Shown here one piece after another: positions 43,054-55,176 of a stretch of DNA of 64,000 nt (positions within the stretch are counted from its first letter, which is position 1; each line of letters opens with the position of its first letter). Under the pieces are notes generated by a model that searched no databases, had not been told where the DNA came from, and saw only the letters and a program-made list of their open reading frames with translations. The translations under genes and the position numbers were made by a program. The DNA is from Zopfochytrium polystomum (Eukaryota > Chytridiomycota > Chytridiomycetes > Chytridiales > Chytridiaceae): assembly GCA_025765615.1 (NCBI GenBank), contig JAIVFJ010000207.1, positions 1 through 64,000 of the forward strand. The letters run 5' to 3'.

Positions 43054-43437
43054 GGTTCCGGGGGTGGTTGAGGGTGGTAATCGATCGAGAAGGATTTCTT
43101 TCTTCTTCTTTGGTGTGCATTTGTTCTAACAGAAACGTGCAGATAATCGTTGTTTTTTCCATCGGACAGCCTCGCGCCTCAACATGTGAAAGAGCGGAAC
43201 ACGCTAATAGTTTGGGGCTCCGGTCCATTCAACAGAAAAACGTACAAGCCGTTGGTTGGCGTCTCTTAGCAGTAGCTTTGAGATGTTCGTGTTCACCCAA
43301 TCTCAATACCGAATACATCAGTGTACTGTGCGTCTCCTCCAAAAATAGAAATCGTGCCAAAAGACCCCCAACACACCAATAATCGCACGCTCCCCGAAAA
43401 AGAAAACAACCGCCAATCCCGCAAAGAGCTTCGAACG

Positions 43438-44485
43438 ATGGTGTATGTGTTTGGCGACACCGTCTCGTTGGTGCCGCTATCCACCGTGACAGCGAGCTCG
43501 ACCAACGTCGGCGGCGAGTGCGCACCAAACCTGTGCGACCCGTCGAACGTGAAGAAGAGCGACGGCTCGCGGTGGATGTCGAATCCAGGTTAGTCGGAAA
43601 GGAAGCTTTTTTTCGGATTCCCGGTGCCGCATGAAGCATTAAATGAAAACCTTACAGTTTCGGTCGACAACTCAACGAACTGTCCGTCGGAATGGCTCCA
43701 TTTCACCTTTCCGGCCGACCACAAGTACGGAAACATCCAGGTGAAATAAGGGAAAAACTCATGAGAGAGATCTGCTTGGCCACGGCCTAACGAGCGATAC
43801 GATTCCGATTCTCTGTTTCTTTTTGGCAGGTGGAAGTTGAATACGGCAACCTCTCGTGGACGTTTGACCGTACGAACATATACCTCCTGATTTTCAATAT
43901 CCTCCGTCTCACACTCCAACTACCCACAACCCGTTACCACTCCGCCCCCCTCAAGACAACCGGCAGATCGCGCCAAAAATCTTTTTCCAATACCCAGACG
44001 CTGCCACGCTCACATACGTAGTTCCCTCATCTAAAGACGGCACGTCCACGCGGTCCTTGTCGTCGCAGCCGCTGGACATCACGCCGGTGTCGGCGCTGAC
44101 ACACCGGGTGGACGAGGTGTCGCTGTACTTCCTGGGGTTCGAGTCACACACTGGGTACGAGCGGTTCCCGCGGGAGGTGCGGCTGCGGTGGGACGATATC
44201 GCGCGTCGCGGCGCCGGGGCGGCGGGGGCGGCGTATGAGTGCGCGTTGGATGTGGTGAGCGTGACGATCATGGCCGTGGCGGACCCGTCGCTGACGATTA
44301 ACGGGCCGGTTGGAGACGGCGGCGGAAGTGGCGGCGGCGCCGGCGGGTTGGCGGTGCCGACGGTGGTGGTGGCGGCTATTGGAGTCGCGGTGGGCGCCGT
44401 GGCGGCCGTGGGGCTGCTGATGGGGGTGCGATGGTTCAATATGTGGCGGCGCAAGCAGCGCAGTGCGGTGAGCCGCTCGTCGTAA
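43438..44485 (+). CDS. discoidin (F5/8-C)-like single-pass membrane protein, four exons
   Basis: Exons 43438-43588, 43658-43740, 43830-43869 and 43956-44485 give 267 residues with consistent phases (donors GTTAGT, GTGAAA, GTACGA). The N-terminal half has F5/8 type C features: TVTASSTNVGG, DGSRWMSNPG, EWLHFTFPADHKYGNIQVEV. The middle is beta-rich (KIFFQYPDAATLTYVVP, VDEVSLYFLGFESHTGYERF). Near the C-terminus a Gly-rich stretch leads into a membrane helix (VPTVVVAAIGVAVGAVAAVG) and a short basic tail RWFNMWRRKQR. This predicts an extracellular ligand-binding domain with a small cytosolic tail. No signal peptide follows the chosen ATG, so an upstream first exon is probably missing from the model. 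Confidence 0.6.
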
Positions 44486-45953
44486 GGAGGGTTCCTACAC
44501 GCCCCGCTCGGAATCGAATGTCCGCGTCAGCCTCCGTCTTGAAGAAATGAAATGTGCTCCGACGCGATTGCAACCCAGAATTTTCGCTGGCTTTTGAAGG
44601 TGGCGCTGCGGGTGGAAAGCGAGGAGGCAGAGAATTAGTGATCGAGAGCTGATGTGATTGAAAGGGTTGCCCCGCTGTGTTCGAGGTGCGCCGAGTAATT
44701 ACTTTTGCGATCGGAGAATGATCCCAGCAGAATGAAAATAGAAAGAAGATCCAAGGCTGCCAGCTTTTCTATTTACTGTTGACTCGCTCTAAAGGCCTGT
44801 TCCACCGTGGAATGACAGTGCCCAGCTGGCATGTTGCCCAATGTAAGCCTTGGAAAGGATTTCACAAACAGCATTCAGAAATGAAAGAGCTTTCTCCTCA
44901 TACTACTTTGGTCTCAGAATATACATGTTCAGTACTGAAGCATCAGCAATCGAAAAACAGCAACTGTGCCAGTAGCGGAACGTTTTTTCAACACAACAGA
45001 CCTCATTCAAAACACCACCAAAGTGGTGAAAACTCCGCGAAAGTGAAGAAAATGCCTCACCCGCTAAGTGACAGTAATTGTTCTAATTTTTTTTTCGAAG
45101 AATTTCATCATCTTTGTCAACTGCCCACAATTCGTTCGGACCAGTTTACACTCATTCATTTTGGCTTCTCTTGGTCCAGTTTTTGGGGCAGTTTGCAGGA
45201 AATTAATAAGTATGTCGTTCCCAAAGTCAGCCATTATTTTCTAACATTTCCCTTTTGAGTCGAAAATGCCCGCCAAATCTTCTGGTAATTCACACATTTT
45301 TTATAACTCTTCTTTTATCCTAACTCTTCTTTTAACCTCTTTATACGCAGAATCCATTCTGGAATGAACATCCGCCCAGTATAGGGTTATAGTAGTAGAA
45401 TGTATGTGGAAGCCTCACAGGACTCCCAAATCCCTGGCCAAGGTTGGGCGTGCGACCACAGGGCAAAAGGCACGTTGGATGGGATAAATGGGAAGGTTAC
45501 AGGGACGACGACGGCAGGCCGCCGCGGGTCGCGGCAAGATGCCTCCATGACGAGGATGCTCGCTCTGTTAGGATTTGAAATTCCCCCCAACAGACAATTC
45601 ATGGCCCGTAACACGAAAAGTCGGAAATCAAGGAGGCAGTCACGCTTTAAAAACGATACCAGCACAGAAGGACCAATTTCTCAAAAGATATGCTGCGTCA
45701 CGCCCTCCTGCAGATAATTCCAAAGTGTTTCCTCGGCTTTCCGTTTTTTGAGCAGTGTAGTATCTGTTCTTTAAAGTGTGATAACTTTAACCGCCAGCAT
45801 TGCCGCCTTACTATCCTTCTCACGAAAGTCCAACATGTTCTCCTCATCGTCTCTGCTTCTGGTGCTGAGAGAATTTTTCTGTTACAAGTATAGAAGTTTT
45901 TCATCGAGAGAGGAAGTCAGAGAGAGAGAGAGAGAGACAGACAGAGCGAGGAC

Positions 45954-46007
<54 letters not shown>

Positions 46008-46085
46008 AAGAGGAGGGGGAGAAAGAGACAGAGAACGGCCTCAGCTGACAGACAGGAAGACAAGCTTGCTTCGGCGGGCACCAAA
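44486..46085. other. intergenic region ending in a (AG)n tract
   Basis: Short open frames (for example 44,779-45,258) are AT-rich with no domain. (AG)n at 45,957-46,003 lies 83-129 bp upstream of the F-box gene start. Confidence 0.45.
45957..46003. repeat. (AG)n microsatellite upstream of the F-box gene
   Basis: Nearly pure AG run in the presumed leader or promoter of the gene at 46,086. Confidence 0.9.
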
Positions 46086-49000
46086 ATGGACCGGCTCCTC
46101 GCCTTGAACCCCCTCGGCGGCGTCGGCGGCGCCGCCGTCGTCTGCAGCAGCAGCAGCAGCAGCAACGATCTTCCCTCACCCGCAGCAGCCTTCGCCGCTG
46201 TCTCTGCCGCGTCCCAGCATGGCTCAAAGCCCCCCTCTTCTTCTGGCCAGCAGCAGCAGCAGCAGCAATCGCTGCCGCCATCGGTGAACGGGTTTGCTGC
46301 CGCTGCCGCTGCTGCTCCTGCACCCATGGGTTCTCCTCCTGGCGCCACTCTAGAGTCCGGCTCCTCCGGCGCAGCATGCGGATCGCCACCGCCGGTCAAA
46401 GCTCCTCCTCCTCCTATCACTATCATCAACACCACGGACACCACGGACACCACCACCACCACCACCTTGGTTGTCGACATGAGAAGCAGCGACGCCGACC
46501 ATCCACTTTCGCTGCCGCCGTCCAAGACGCCGCCGTCGACCGCGTGCGAAGTGCAGCGCTCAGGCGAGGGACGACCCACTGAGAGGCTTCCCCAGATTTC
46601 ATCGGACTCCGCTGCTTCCCCTGGCCACCACAATCGTGCGAACGCGCCCATTGAAATCTCTGCAGCGACACCCCCGCTTCATCATCGGCATCATCCTCAT
46701 CATCACTCCCCGTCTTCTCAACCGCTGGCCCCCTCCTCCTCCTGCCACCGCTGCAACTCTGTCGCTGGCACTGCCGAATCCTGCACCGTCCTTGTTTCCG
46801 CAGTCTGGACCCAACCTCGCCTTGCCCAGCTCTTCAGGAGCGCCCTTGCCGTCCTATCCACTGCCGCCAGCCCCGCCGCAGGCGGATCTGTTTCAACAAA
46901 GACGATCAGCGCCTTCCTCGAAATCTTCAAGCACCTCGGAGGCCGGCGCTGCGACCCTCTTGCTTGAACCGCTGAATGTGCTATCTGTTGACGGATATCG
47001 CTTCCCAGCGGTTGAACAGACGAATCGGCCTTACCGTTTCCCGGAAACTACCCCACCGTCAAGCCCCTCGGATGGTCTGGGCTCTAGTCCGCTGCCGTCG
47101 GACGATTCAGCTGAGATCCAGAGTTTGGAAGATTCAATGACCGAAGACGCAGCAGATTTGGGATCCGCTGCAATATCCAAAACTGATACGAGCGGCAACA
47201 ACGGAGACAACGTATCACATCCGTCCGACGACGAGGGCGGCTTGTCAGATTCGGAGAGCGAGAACTCGTTTTCGTGCGGGGACGAGCAGATCACCGTGAA
47301 GGAGAACTTGTTGCCGGTAGTTATTGACAGCACAATTTCGATGTCGAAAGTCGGAAAGCCAGCGCCTCTCCCACCCGCTCTGTTTGCGCTTCAACCTCCC
47401 TCGCCGTGTGGTCCGTCACTTGCCTATTCGCTTTCAAGCCCTTCGAGCCCTGAAGCGGACGATCTCCAGGACTTGGAGGCGGAGATGTCGTTGTTCTTCA
47501 AATCGATGGATGCAATAATCCAAGCACCCCTTCCTCCACCTCCGCCGTCATCCCGTGACCCGAGTCATGCTTCGCTCAAGTACCCTCGTCAATTCGGTTA
47601 CCCCGGAATCAGTCGACCGGGGCCAAAATCGCCCAATGCGGGCGTTTCGTCGCTGGTTAGGCATGCAACGGCGCCAGCTCGGTTAGTGCAACGCCCGCTG
47701 CCACCGCCCCCGCCAGTTCCTGGCTCCATGCAGAATCGTTCAGGACGGCCGTCTTCCCCTTTGAACTCCGGGTTGCCTCCTTCGCCCAGTGGGATTCCTT
47801 CTCAGTTGTACTCGCCGTCTACACGCGGCACAGCTCCGACCGATCCGGTTCAAGCCAGCATTTCCGCGCTGCCGTTTGCCCTGCCTGACGGCGCTCTGAT
47901 CTCGCCCACACCGTCTCCGCCAACAACACCCCCACCATCACCGCCGACGTCCCCTTTCCTGCCTTCAGACACTATGACGGTCCCAAAACCGGGGCCTCCC
48001 GTGCAGACTCGCTTTATGCAGTTGCCGTCTCGATTTTCTTCGTCACCCGCTTCCCTGAACTCACACCTGCCTTTTTCGCGACCACTCAACTCACCGCCAA
48101 TGCTGTCTTCGAGCCTCGCCACAACGAGCTCATCGAACCTGGCGGCAGTGCCGGCATCAGCTTCAGCTCCTCCGCTGCGGTATCTGTCTCAGCCGTTGCC
48201 GCCTGTCCCAGGATCCAGCGCTTTCACACCCCCTCCCCCCCCGCCGTCACTTCCATACATTCTGTCAATGCGTAGACGGTCGTCCAGTTCTGGGATTTTT
48301 TCATCCCAGCACGGATACGGGCGATCATCGCCGATCAACCAATCTTCTCCAATGGTGAGTGCGTTGTGTCAGAAATAGTTTGGCTTATTGTGCGATACTG
48401 AATTACTTTTCTTTTTTTCCTCGCAACGCATAGCATCCTTGGGCAAACGGTTCCAGCAGTAGTCCAGACGATAACGCAGGGAGGTCCGGTCCGTCGCTGA
48501 CTGCTCCGCGACCGCCGCTTCGCGTCTTGCTGCATCGTTCCAGCTCCCGAGCTTCAAATTCGTCGAACTCGTCGGCGTGGTTGGACTCGAGTGTAGGTCG
48601 GAAACCCGATGTTGCCAGACTTCCTTTCGAGGTCTGGGAGCAGATCGCTGGACGATTGGATCTGTTGGACCTCCTTGCACTAAGGATGGTTTCGAGGGGT
48701 TTGTTCTACCTCTCCAGCGACCGAATGGATGTGAGTGTTCAGTTATGGATCGAACTTCCAAGTCTGATTGCGAATACTCATTTCCCCTCCACCTTTCACC
48801 TCAAACAAGGATAACCCTTTGTGGGAAGCAGCTCTCCAAGCGCGGCAGGTCGTGCATCATCTCGCTCACCCCCTCGCATCGTCAAACATGTCCGAGCTCC
48901 CGCTCTCTCCCCTGTCGCTATCGGCGCCGACATCAGTCTTGAATTCTCCTTTGGTGTCTTCCTCGCTCGCTTCGTCCTCGATAATGAGTGGATCAACCAA

Positions 49001-50581
49001 TATCACAACAACTCCCTCGTCACGCATACTTGCTTCTCCGGCGCTTTTGGCGGACCTTATCTTGCAGGGCCCAGTTACGTTGGTGTTGAACGTGCTGATG
49101 CGAGAGGCGCTTTCTGCTCCAAGAAAGACCTTCCCACGTCTCATTGCTGGCTTCGCTAAAGTAGCGGAGCTCTGCCGACGACGGGTGCGGCGCAGACGCA
49201 GCAGTGTCGTTAGCTTGGCAGCGGCGGCTGCTGCGGCGGCTGCAGCTGCAGCAGCAGCAGCGGCTGCCGCCGCCGCCTCTGCCTCGACACAGAGTCAGGG
49301 CCTGGTCATTTCGACAAACTCTGGAACCTCTGGGGCTGGTGGTCCCTCTAATGCTTCCGCAGCTGCGCAGGAGGATGCCACCGGCACGGTAACCCCGGAC
49401 ATGATAACGAGCATGATGAAACGGCTTTTCACAGCGGGTCCTCTTCTCGATCTTACGGCCTGGATTGGCGCCATTGAATCGTGGGCCAAGGAGGCTCGAA
49501 AGGGCTCTGTGAGGAGCGCGCGTGGGAGTTCTGGCAGAACAAGACCTGGGAAGGAAAGGCCGTCGGTGATGGCGATCTTTGGAATCGACGACGGAGGCCA
49601 TCCGGAGAAGGATGTCTACACCGAGGACGACGACGAAGACGATTTTGAGGAACCGCTCGACGTCGAAGAGGCAGTTCAGCAGTCGGTTGAGATTGGAGGA
49701 GAAGGAGACGCCGACTCGACGCTGGTTGAAGTTGAGTCGGTTTCGGCGTTGAGCCTCGAGCGGCTCGCCGATTCCCGCACGCTCTCCACATCCTCTTCCG
49801 TGGGCTCGACGACAGGCTCCATCACAGGCGCCTCCTCGATCTCGTCGATAGCGTCAGTCGAGCTTGCTGTCCAGGGAACCTCCGACGGACCCAACAGCTC
49901 GAGTGCAGCAGCTCTCGAACCACGACGCACCACCGCATCGCCCCTGCCCAGCGCATCACCCTTGCCCACCGCTGTCGCACAGCTCCAGCCACCGCACCCG
50001 TCGCCGTCGCCTTCGTCCTCGCCGTCGGTTCTCCCATCCGAGCCGACGCCGTCCGCGCTGACGCTCTCGCGATGGCTCGCAGAACTATCACGCACCGGCT
50101 GGTGCTCGGACCGACCGATCCTCGACCTGCTGCGACGCATGATCACCCTCGTCGCGACCCTGCTGACGGTGCCCGCGACGACGTACCCGGCGGCGGCGAC
50201 CGTCCGTGCGACGCTGGTCGCGTGCGTGGTGGAGCTGCTTGTGACGGCCGGGCGAGAGTGGGACCGCCACGATACGCGGTTGGCGGATCCGTTGTACCGC
50301 CGCTTGCGCAAATGGGGACGGTCTGGTGAAGGAAGTGGGGGTGCCAAGGGGAAGGCAGCGGCGGCCGCCGCAGGGTCGGCGCTCACCACTGAGGAATACG
50401 CTGCTGTGCAGGTAAGCGGCAACCTTCATTTCTTTTTTCGATCGTGGGTGTCGAAAACGCTTCTTCCAATTGACCTCCCCGTCGTTGCAACACCATCTGC
50501 CTTCCGCCCAAAAAAAAACTCCAGCGTGTCCTGTACCTCCGCAAAAGCAAATGGATCCTCCGCGAGACAAACGACTCGTGA
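46086..50581 (+). CDS. large F-box protein with long disordered N-terminal region
   Basis: The ATG at 46,086 opens a Ser/Pro/Ala/Gln-rich frame. Between about 46,640 and 46,800 the coding frame changes (probably an intron ending at CCGCAG/TCTGGACC, 46,802). It runs to 48,354 (GTGAGT). Firm exons follow: 48434-48730, 48810-50411 and 50525-50581, all phase 0, with stop TGA at 50,579. The F-box is RLPFEVWEQIAGRLDLLDLL followed by ALRMVSRGLFYLSS in the 48,434 exon. It would recruit SKP1 and place the protein in an SCF ubiquitin ligase. N-terminal to it lie about 700 residues of Pro-rich, phospho-site-like sequence (PPPPPPVPG, PSPPTTPPPSPP). C-terminal to it are a poly-Ala run and helical segments (MITSMMKRLFTAGPLLDLTA). 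The substrate-binding region is not recognised. Confidence 0.75.
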
Positions 50582-51953
50582 AGGCTTTTACAAATGCAAA
50601 GCAGAAAGAGAAGCGTAGACGCTCTTAATTATTTTCCTTTCTTGGGCAGCGAAAAGAAACTCCGCATCAGAAAACGTATATTTCCCCCGACTATCACAAT
50701 CTACTCGATGGTCGACATTTCGACCTTTATAGCGTTTTGCTTTTTTCGATATTCCTTGCCAGCCGCCATGTGGGGTGCTTGACCGCCCTCCCACCCTCCG
50801 CTTAGTGCCCCCTCCTCCAGCCTACACACGATACCGGTTCCACAATTTTGTTTCTCCCTTTTTTTTTTTAACGATTTCCCCTTTGCCGTCGTCTCCCGCG
50901 TCCCGCCCAACCCCCTTATCACCCTTATTTCCCAGTAACTCTGCACCGCCAGGCGTCCTTTGACCCGTCTGGGTGCTTCCGCAACCCGACTTGCTCTTAC
51001 AAGACCACCCCCTTCCCTCCCTCCTCGCCCCGTTCCACCCCCTCAAAGCCCATCCCACTTTAAACCACCAGCCCTTTGCGGGTTTCTCCACCCGACCTTA
51101 TTTGAACCCCCTTTTTCCCCCGAACATTTCTTCGTACGCGCGCGCGCGCCTCAATGTCTCTGGAGACATATTGCCGTGCCACAAACGGAACTCGAAACCC
51201 CCCTCTGCTCCCCTCCCACACCGACCCCAACTGTTCTCCCCATCTCCCGATTTCTTGCATCTCTCTTGTGAAAATATGTGTGTGTGTCCTTGTGTGTGTA
51301 TGCGTAGGGGGCGCCTTTTTTTTTTTTTTTTTTTGTTTGATGAGGGGGGATTCTTCTCCCTCTTTTTCTCCCAAACAATCCCTTTTTTCATCGTCTCTGT
51401 TCATCATCTTCTTCCCTTTTTGTTTCCTTCCTTCTCACCCGCTCTTTTGCGGTGTTGTTGTGTTTGAAAGTACCCCCCCTTCCCCCTCCCTTGTGAAACG
51501 TCTAGTTTGTGCTTTATTAGTATTACAAAAAGTTTGTAGTTTCTATCCATTCGCGTCGGCGTTTTGATTGTCGTGGAACGCTCGTATTTTTCTCTTCTTT
51601 CTTTTTTGCTTGAAGATCTCTGAGGGTGTGAGTCGAATGCGTGTGTGCACCGTCGACGTTGTGGCTGCCAATTTGTCACACGACGCCCCTCCCCCCCGAG
51701 AGAAAGCGTTTTGGATTTCCCTTGTTTTCCACATGTTCCGTCTTCGCTTATATTTTAGTTCGATTTTTTGGCAAGCGCCCCGGCAACACAGCCCTTTTCT
51801 TTTCCTTTTTTTCTTCTTTTTTTTTCACACGGGAGGGACGCGCGCGGCGGCCGGGGTAGGGAGGGAGAATTCGATCATGGAGTGGAAGACTTTTTTTGTG
51901 TTTTTTTTTTCCGGTTTTTTTTTTTTTTTTTTGGTTTGGTTTTGGTTTTGGTT
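50582..51953. other. intergenic, pyrimidine-rich 3' flanks
   Basis: Convergent 3' flanks of the F-box gene and the RING gene. T-rich runs at 51,317-51,334 and 51,900-51,932. No gene supported. Confidence 0.5.
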
Positions 51954-53992
51954 TCAGTTTAAGACGGATATGACAGACAGCACACACAACAACGCGGAAA
52001 AAGGGAATCCAAAGCACTCACCCTGCCGACAAATCGGACACTTTGGCACGGCCGCTGCCCCGCTCGCGGCCGGCGCCGCCGCCCCCGCCCTCCCCGCCGT
52101 GGCAGCAGACCTCCCGAGCCCTCTCAAGACCTCGGCGCAGTCCCTACAGAGACAGAGGTGTCTGCACGGCAGCACGGCGGTGTTCTTCAGCGCGGCCATG
52201 CAGACGACGCACTCGCGCATGGTCTGGAGGTCCTCGGGGGACACGAGGGCGGAGGGAGGGGTGGGTTCGTCGGCGCCGGTGCCGGTGGGGTCGGTGAAGC
52301 CGTAGATTTCGTGGAGGGTGTAGGAGGTGGTGGTGGTGCTGGAAAGGGATGGCTTTTTGGGTCTTTTTAGTTGCTGGATAGGTGCGAGTGAACGTTACCA
52401 TTGCTTTCTGTTTGAGGACTTTGGCTTCGATGGTGCCGCCGTGGGTGGTTAGAACGGCGTACGTGACGAGGACAGGCAAGATGCTTTCGTCGTGTTCGGT
52501 GTCTGGGGGGGGTGGGGGTTGGGGGGGAGGAGAGGGTAAGCCATGTAGGGAGATCAAAGAGCCCTTGCCCAACCTTTACTGGACGCGTCGATCACAATGA
52601 CTAGTGGATAGTAAATGTGTCCACCGTCATCTGAAATAAAAAATAATAAGTACCCGCGAGGCTACGCCGTCAAGAGAAAAGAAGAAAAGAAAAGAAAAAA
52701 ACGCCTGCCAAACGACTTTAAGCGTCCCACTCTCTTACCGTCAAACTGTGGGTGGTCGCTCGGGTAACCCACGAGCTCGCCCACCACCGTGTCCGGCACG
52801 TTGTGGCTCGCTGAGGCGGCATCCGGCATTTTACCGGCCGCGACCTCGGAGGGTCCCGTGCCCTGTTCAAGCGGCTGAGGCGCCGGTGGGGGCGGTGGGG
52901 GCGGTGGCGGAGCCAGCGGCGGGAGGGGCGGCAGCTCTCCGTCGCCCGCTGCGGCTGCGGGGGCGGCGGCCGCTGCGCTGTCGAGACCCTGGGCGAACAG
53001 GTGGTCTCCGCGGTACAGCGCGGGTTCAAACAGGTCGTCGTCGTGGAGGCTAAACTTGCAGTGGAGGCCCTGCGGGAACGGGCCGTACGTCTTCACGTGG
53101 TGCGGGAGGGTCTCGGGCCTCGTAGTCGGCCGCGGGAGGAACGCGAGCCGCGGACGCCTCCCTCCTCCTCCGTCGCCGCCGCCGCCGTCGTGGTCGTCGA
53201 CCTCTTCGCTCACCCAGGCTTCGCGGCACGCAAAGTAGAGGGTAACGGTGCAAGGGGCGGAGGCGTCGAACGAGAACTCGATGTTGTAGCGAGGGCGGGT
53301 GGCGGGGGGTGACGGCGGTCGAGGAGGAGGAGGAGGACGGGGACGGCGGGCCGGGAACGACGGGGACGAAGCGGAGCGAGTTTTTCTTGAGGTAGACCAG
53401 GGACTCCAGGGTGAGCGTGCCGGAGGGGTCGTCGGCGGACGGCTGGTCGGAAAAAATGGTTAGTGAAGGGGGGGAAGGGGGGGATAGCTTTCTGGGAGGG
53501 TCGGCTTTTCACCTCGCTGTACAGTCGGACGGCCTCCTCGATATCGCTCTTTGTCATACGGGAGAGGCTCACGCCTTGGACCCCGGACCGGAGCCCCCAC
53601 AGATCGGACGCCATAGGGGACCGTGAGTGCATCGCCGCCAGGGCGGCCGCCGAAAGGCCTCCGCGCTCCGGATCGGAGGAAGAGGCCGCCGCCGCCGCGG
53701 CGAGATGCGGCGAGTTGACGAGAAAGTGCGGGCCAAAGTACAGGCGGGACGTTTCGCCAAAGTAGGAGGCCGCGATCGCCGGCTGCTGCCGCGGGGACGA
53801 TGGGGGGAAGCTGGCGGCGGCGGCGGCGGACGACGGCGGGATGATGTCGATCGGGTGGTGGGCGTGGTTGCGATCTCGGCGGCCGTCGTCGTCTAGTGCT
53901 GGTCGCGCCTGCTGATGCGGATGCGGATGCGGGTGCGGGTGCGATGGGGAGGGAAGCGACGAGGACGACGTCGATGTCGCGGTCGCCATCAT
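51954..53992 (-). CDS. MGRN1/RNF157-type RING E3 ubiquitin ligase, five exons
   Basis: Exons 53992-53513, 53442-52739, 52630-52580, 52502-52399 and 52352-51954. Introns are 46-108 nt with GT-AG ends. The order matches Mahogunin-like ligases: N-terminal FGETSRLYFGPHFLVN and GTLTLESLVYLKKNSLRFVP, the domain associated with RING2 YNIEFSFDASAPCTVTLYFA, a Pro/Ala-rich insert, YYPLVIVIDAS, ILPVLVTYAVLTTHGGTIEA with KQKAM, LHEIYGF, and the RING CVVCMAALKNTAVLPCRHLC...CPICRQ. It would ubiquitinate membrane or trafficking substrates with an E2. Two oddities are present. A one-base frame discrepancy sits in a (TCC)n stretch at about 53,320-53,335. After CPICRQ the frame either continues to a stop at 51,954 (FPFSALL, like the family's PFRALL) or splices at a GTGAGT. 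Confidence 0.8.
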
Positions 53993-54448
53993 TGGTCGGC
54001 GAGAGGGTGGGTTGGGTGGGTGGCGTGAAGGTTGTCGTGCGAGCGCAAACTGTCTTCTTGCGGCTTTTGGGCAGCTCGCCTCCAAAAATACAAAACATGG
54101 CGCAGGCAGTCAAGTTGACTCGAGGACTCGCGGTCCCCCCCAGCACGGACTCACTGAAGGCTCGACCGAAAGAAGCACATGCTCGAGACTGCTTTTCCGC
54201 CTGCCTGCCATCACTGAGGCCCGCTTCCCTCCGGTCATGTTTGAAGGCTCTTTGCCAGCATTGAGCTCAGTACCCACCCTCGCCTCCCCTGTTCAGCGCG
54301 CATTCACGCATTTTCATTCACCAATGCTTTCGCCGCCCGGCCTCCGTCCGACTTTCACTTGCTGCCAGGTAGTTCGTGTTCATTTGGTCGAACGAATGTG
54401 TAAAGTGTGTATACACGATGTAGTGTACATTGTGATTACCCATTTAAC
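53993..54448. other. upstream region of the RING ligase, no other gene
   Basis: Presumed promoter of the minus-strand RING gene and spacer before tRNA-Thr. Confidence 0.4.
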
Positions 54449-54521
54449 GCCTTCTTGGCTCAGTTGGCAGAGCGTCTCCCTAGTAAGGAGAAGGTCACCA
54501 GTTCGATTCTGGTAGAAGGCA
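54449..54521 (+). tRNA. tRNA-Thr (AGT)
   Basis: The acceptor GCCTTCT/AGAAGGC is perfect, the D arm is GCTC/GAGC, the anticodon stem TCTCC/GGAGA closes CTAGTAA (anticodon AGT), the T arm is ACCAG TTCGATT CTGGT, discriminator A. No intron. It sits 348 bp from a solo LTR. Confidence 0.96.
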
Positions 54522-54868
54522 GTAGATTAAGAGTTTAAACTACACGTTCTCTGCTTCTGGCCGCTCTTTTTCTCTGGGGACGAAAAGCGCTGGCAATATC
54601 TGCCAGTTATTGTAGCCACTTTGGGCACAGGCAGAACTCCGCCAGTATTGTGGTTTCTGCTCAAAATTGAATAGGAGCCTTTTTTGGATTTGCACACAAA
54701 AATTTGCACATGGAAAGGACGTGGCCTACCATATTGTTGTGGAACCCTTTTGACCGTTGCCGCAGCCCCTGACGAAGAGCAAATAGTCAAAACCTTCCAA
54801 GAAAGAAGCGCTCTTTGTCACACCTGTGGTGTGAGGTTAAAAAAGAAGTACTGTGAGACTACGCCAAG

Positions 54869-55176
54869 TGTCAGGAACAGGGCAGGACAGGACAAGGCAG
54901 ACAAGGAACTGAGAGGAGTGATGATTGTATTGGAAACAATAATTCACTTGAGGGATGGGACAGGTCCCCCATCCCCCTTTTATACCTTTTGAGAGTCTTC
55001 CTTGTCAAGTCTCAAAGAATGTTCCAGAAAGAGCAATTAGTAATGCAATGATACCAATGATACCAATGACAACAAGACAAGTCAGGAAAGCAAAGAAGGT
55101 TCCAGAAGGTTCCACAAGGTTCCATGAAGGAATGTTCAAGAAGGTTCCAGAGGTTTCCAGAGGGTGATTCATAACA
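54869..55176 (-). mobile_element. solo LTR of the Ty3/gypsy element, minus orientation
   Basis: Reverse complement of the LTR at 56,572-56,924, bounded by TG...CA ends (TGTCAGG at 54,869; AACA at 55,176) and flanked by the 5 bp duplication CCAAG (54,864-54,868 and 55,177-55,181). It is 308 bp rather than 353 bp because one 45 bp unit of the heat-shock-element array is absent. It results from LTR-LTR recombination after insertion. Confidence 0.93.

Noticed and set aside
44779..45258. 159-codon plus-strand ORF
   Set aside because: AT-rich, no domain, no splice or promoter signal, flanked by similarly unstructured sequence.
49192..49290. Poly-Ala/GCN repeat considered as a separate repeat element
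   Set aside because: It is an in-frame coding run inside exon 4 of the F-box gene.
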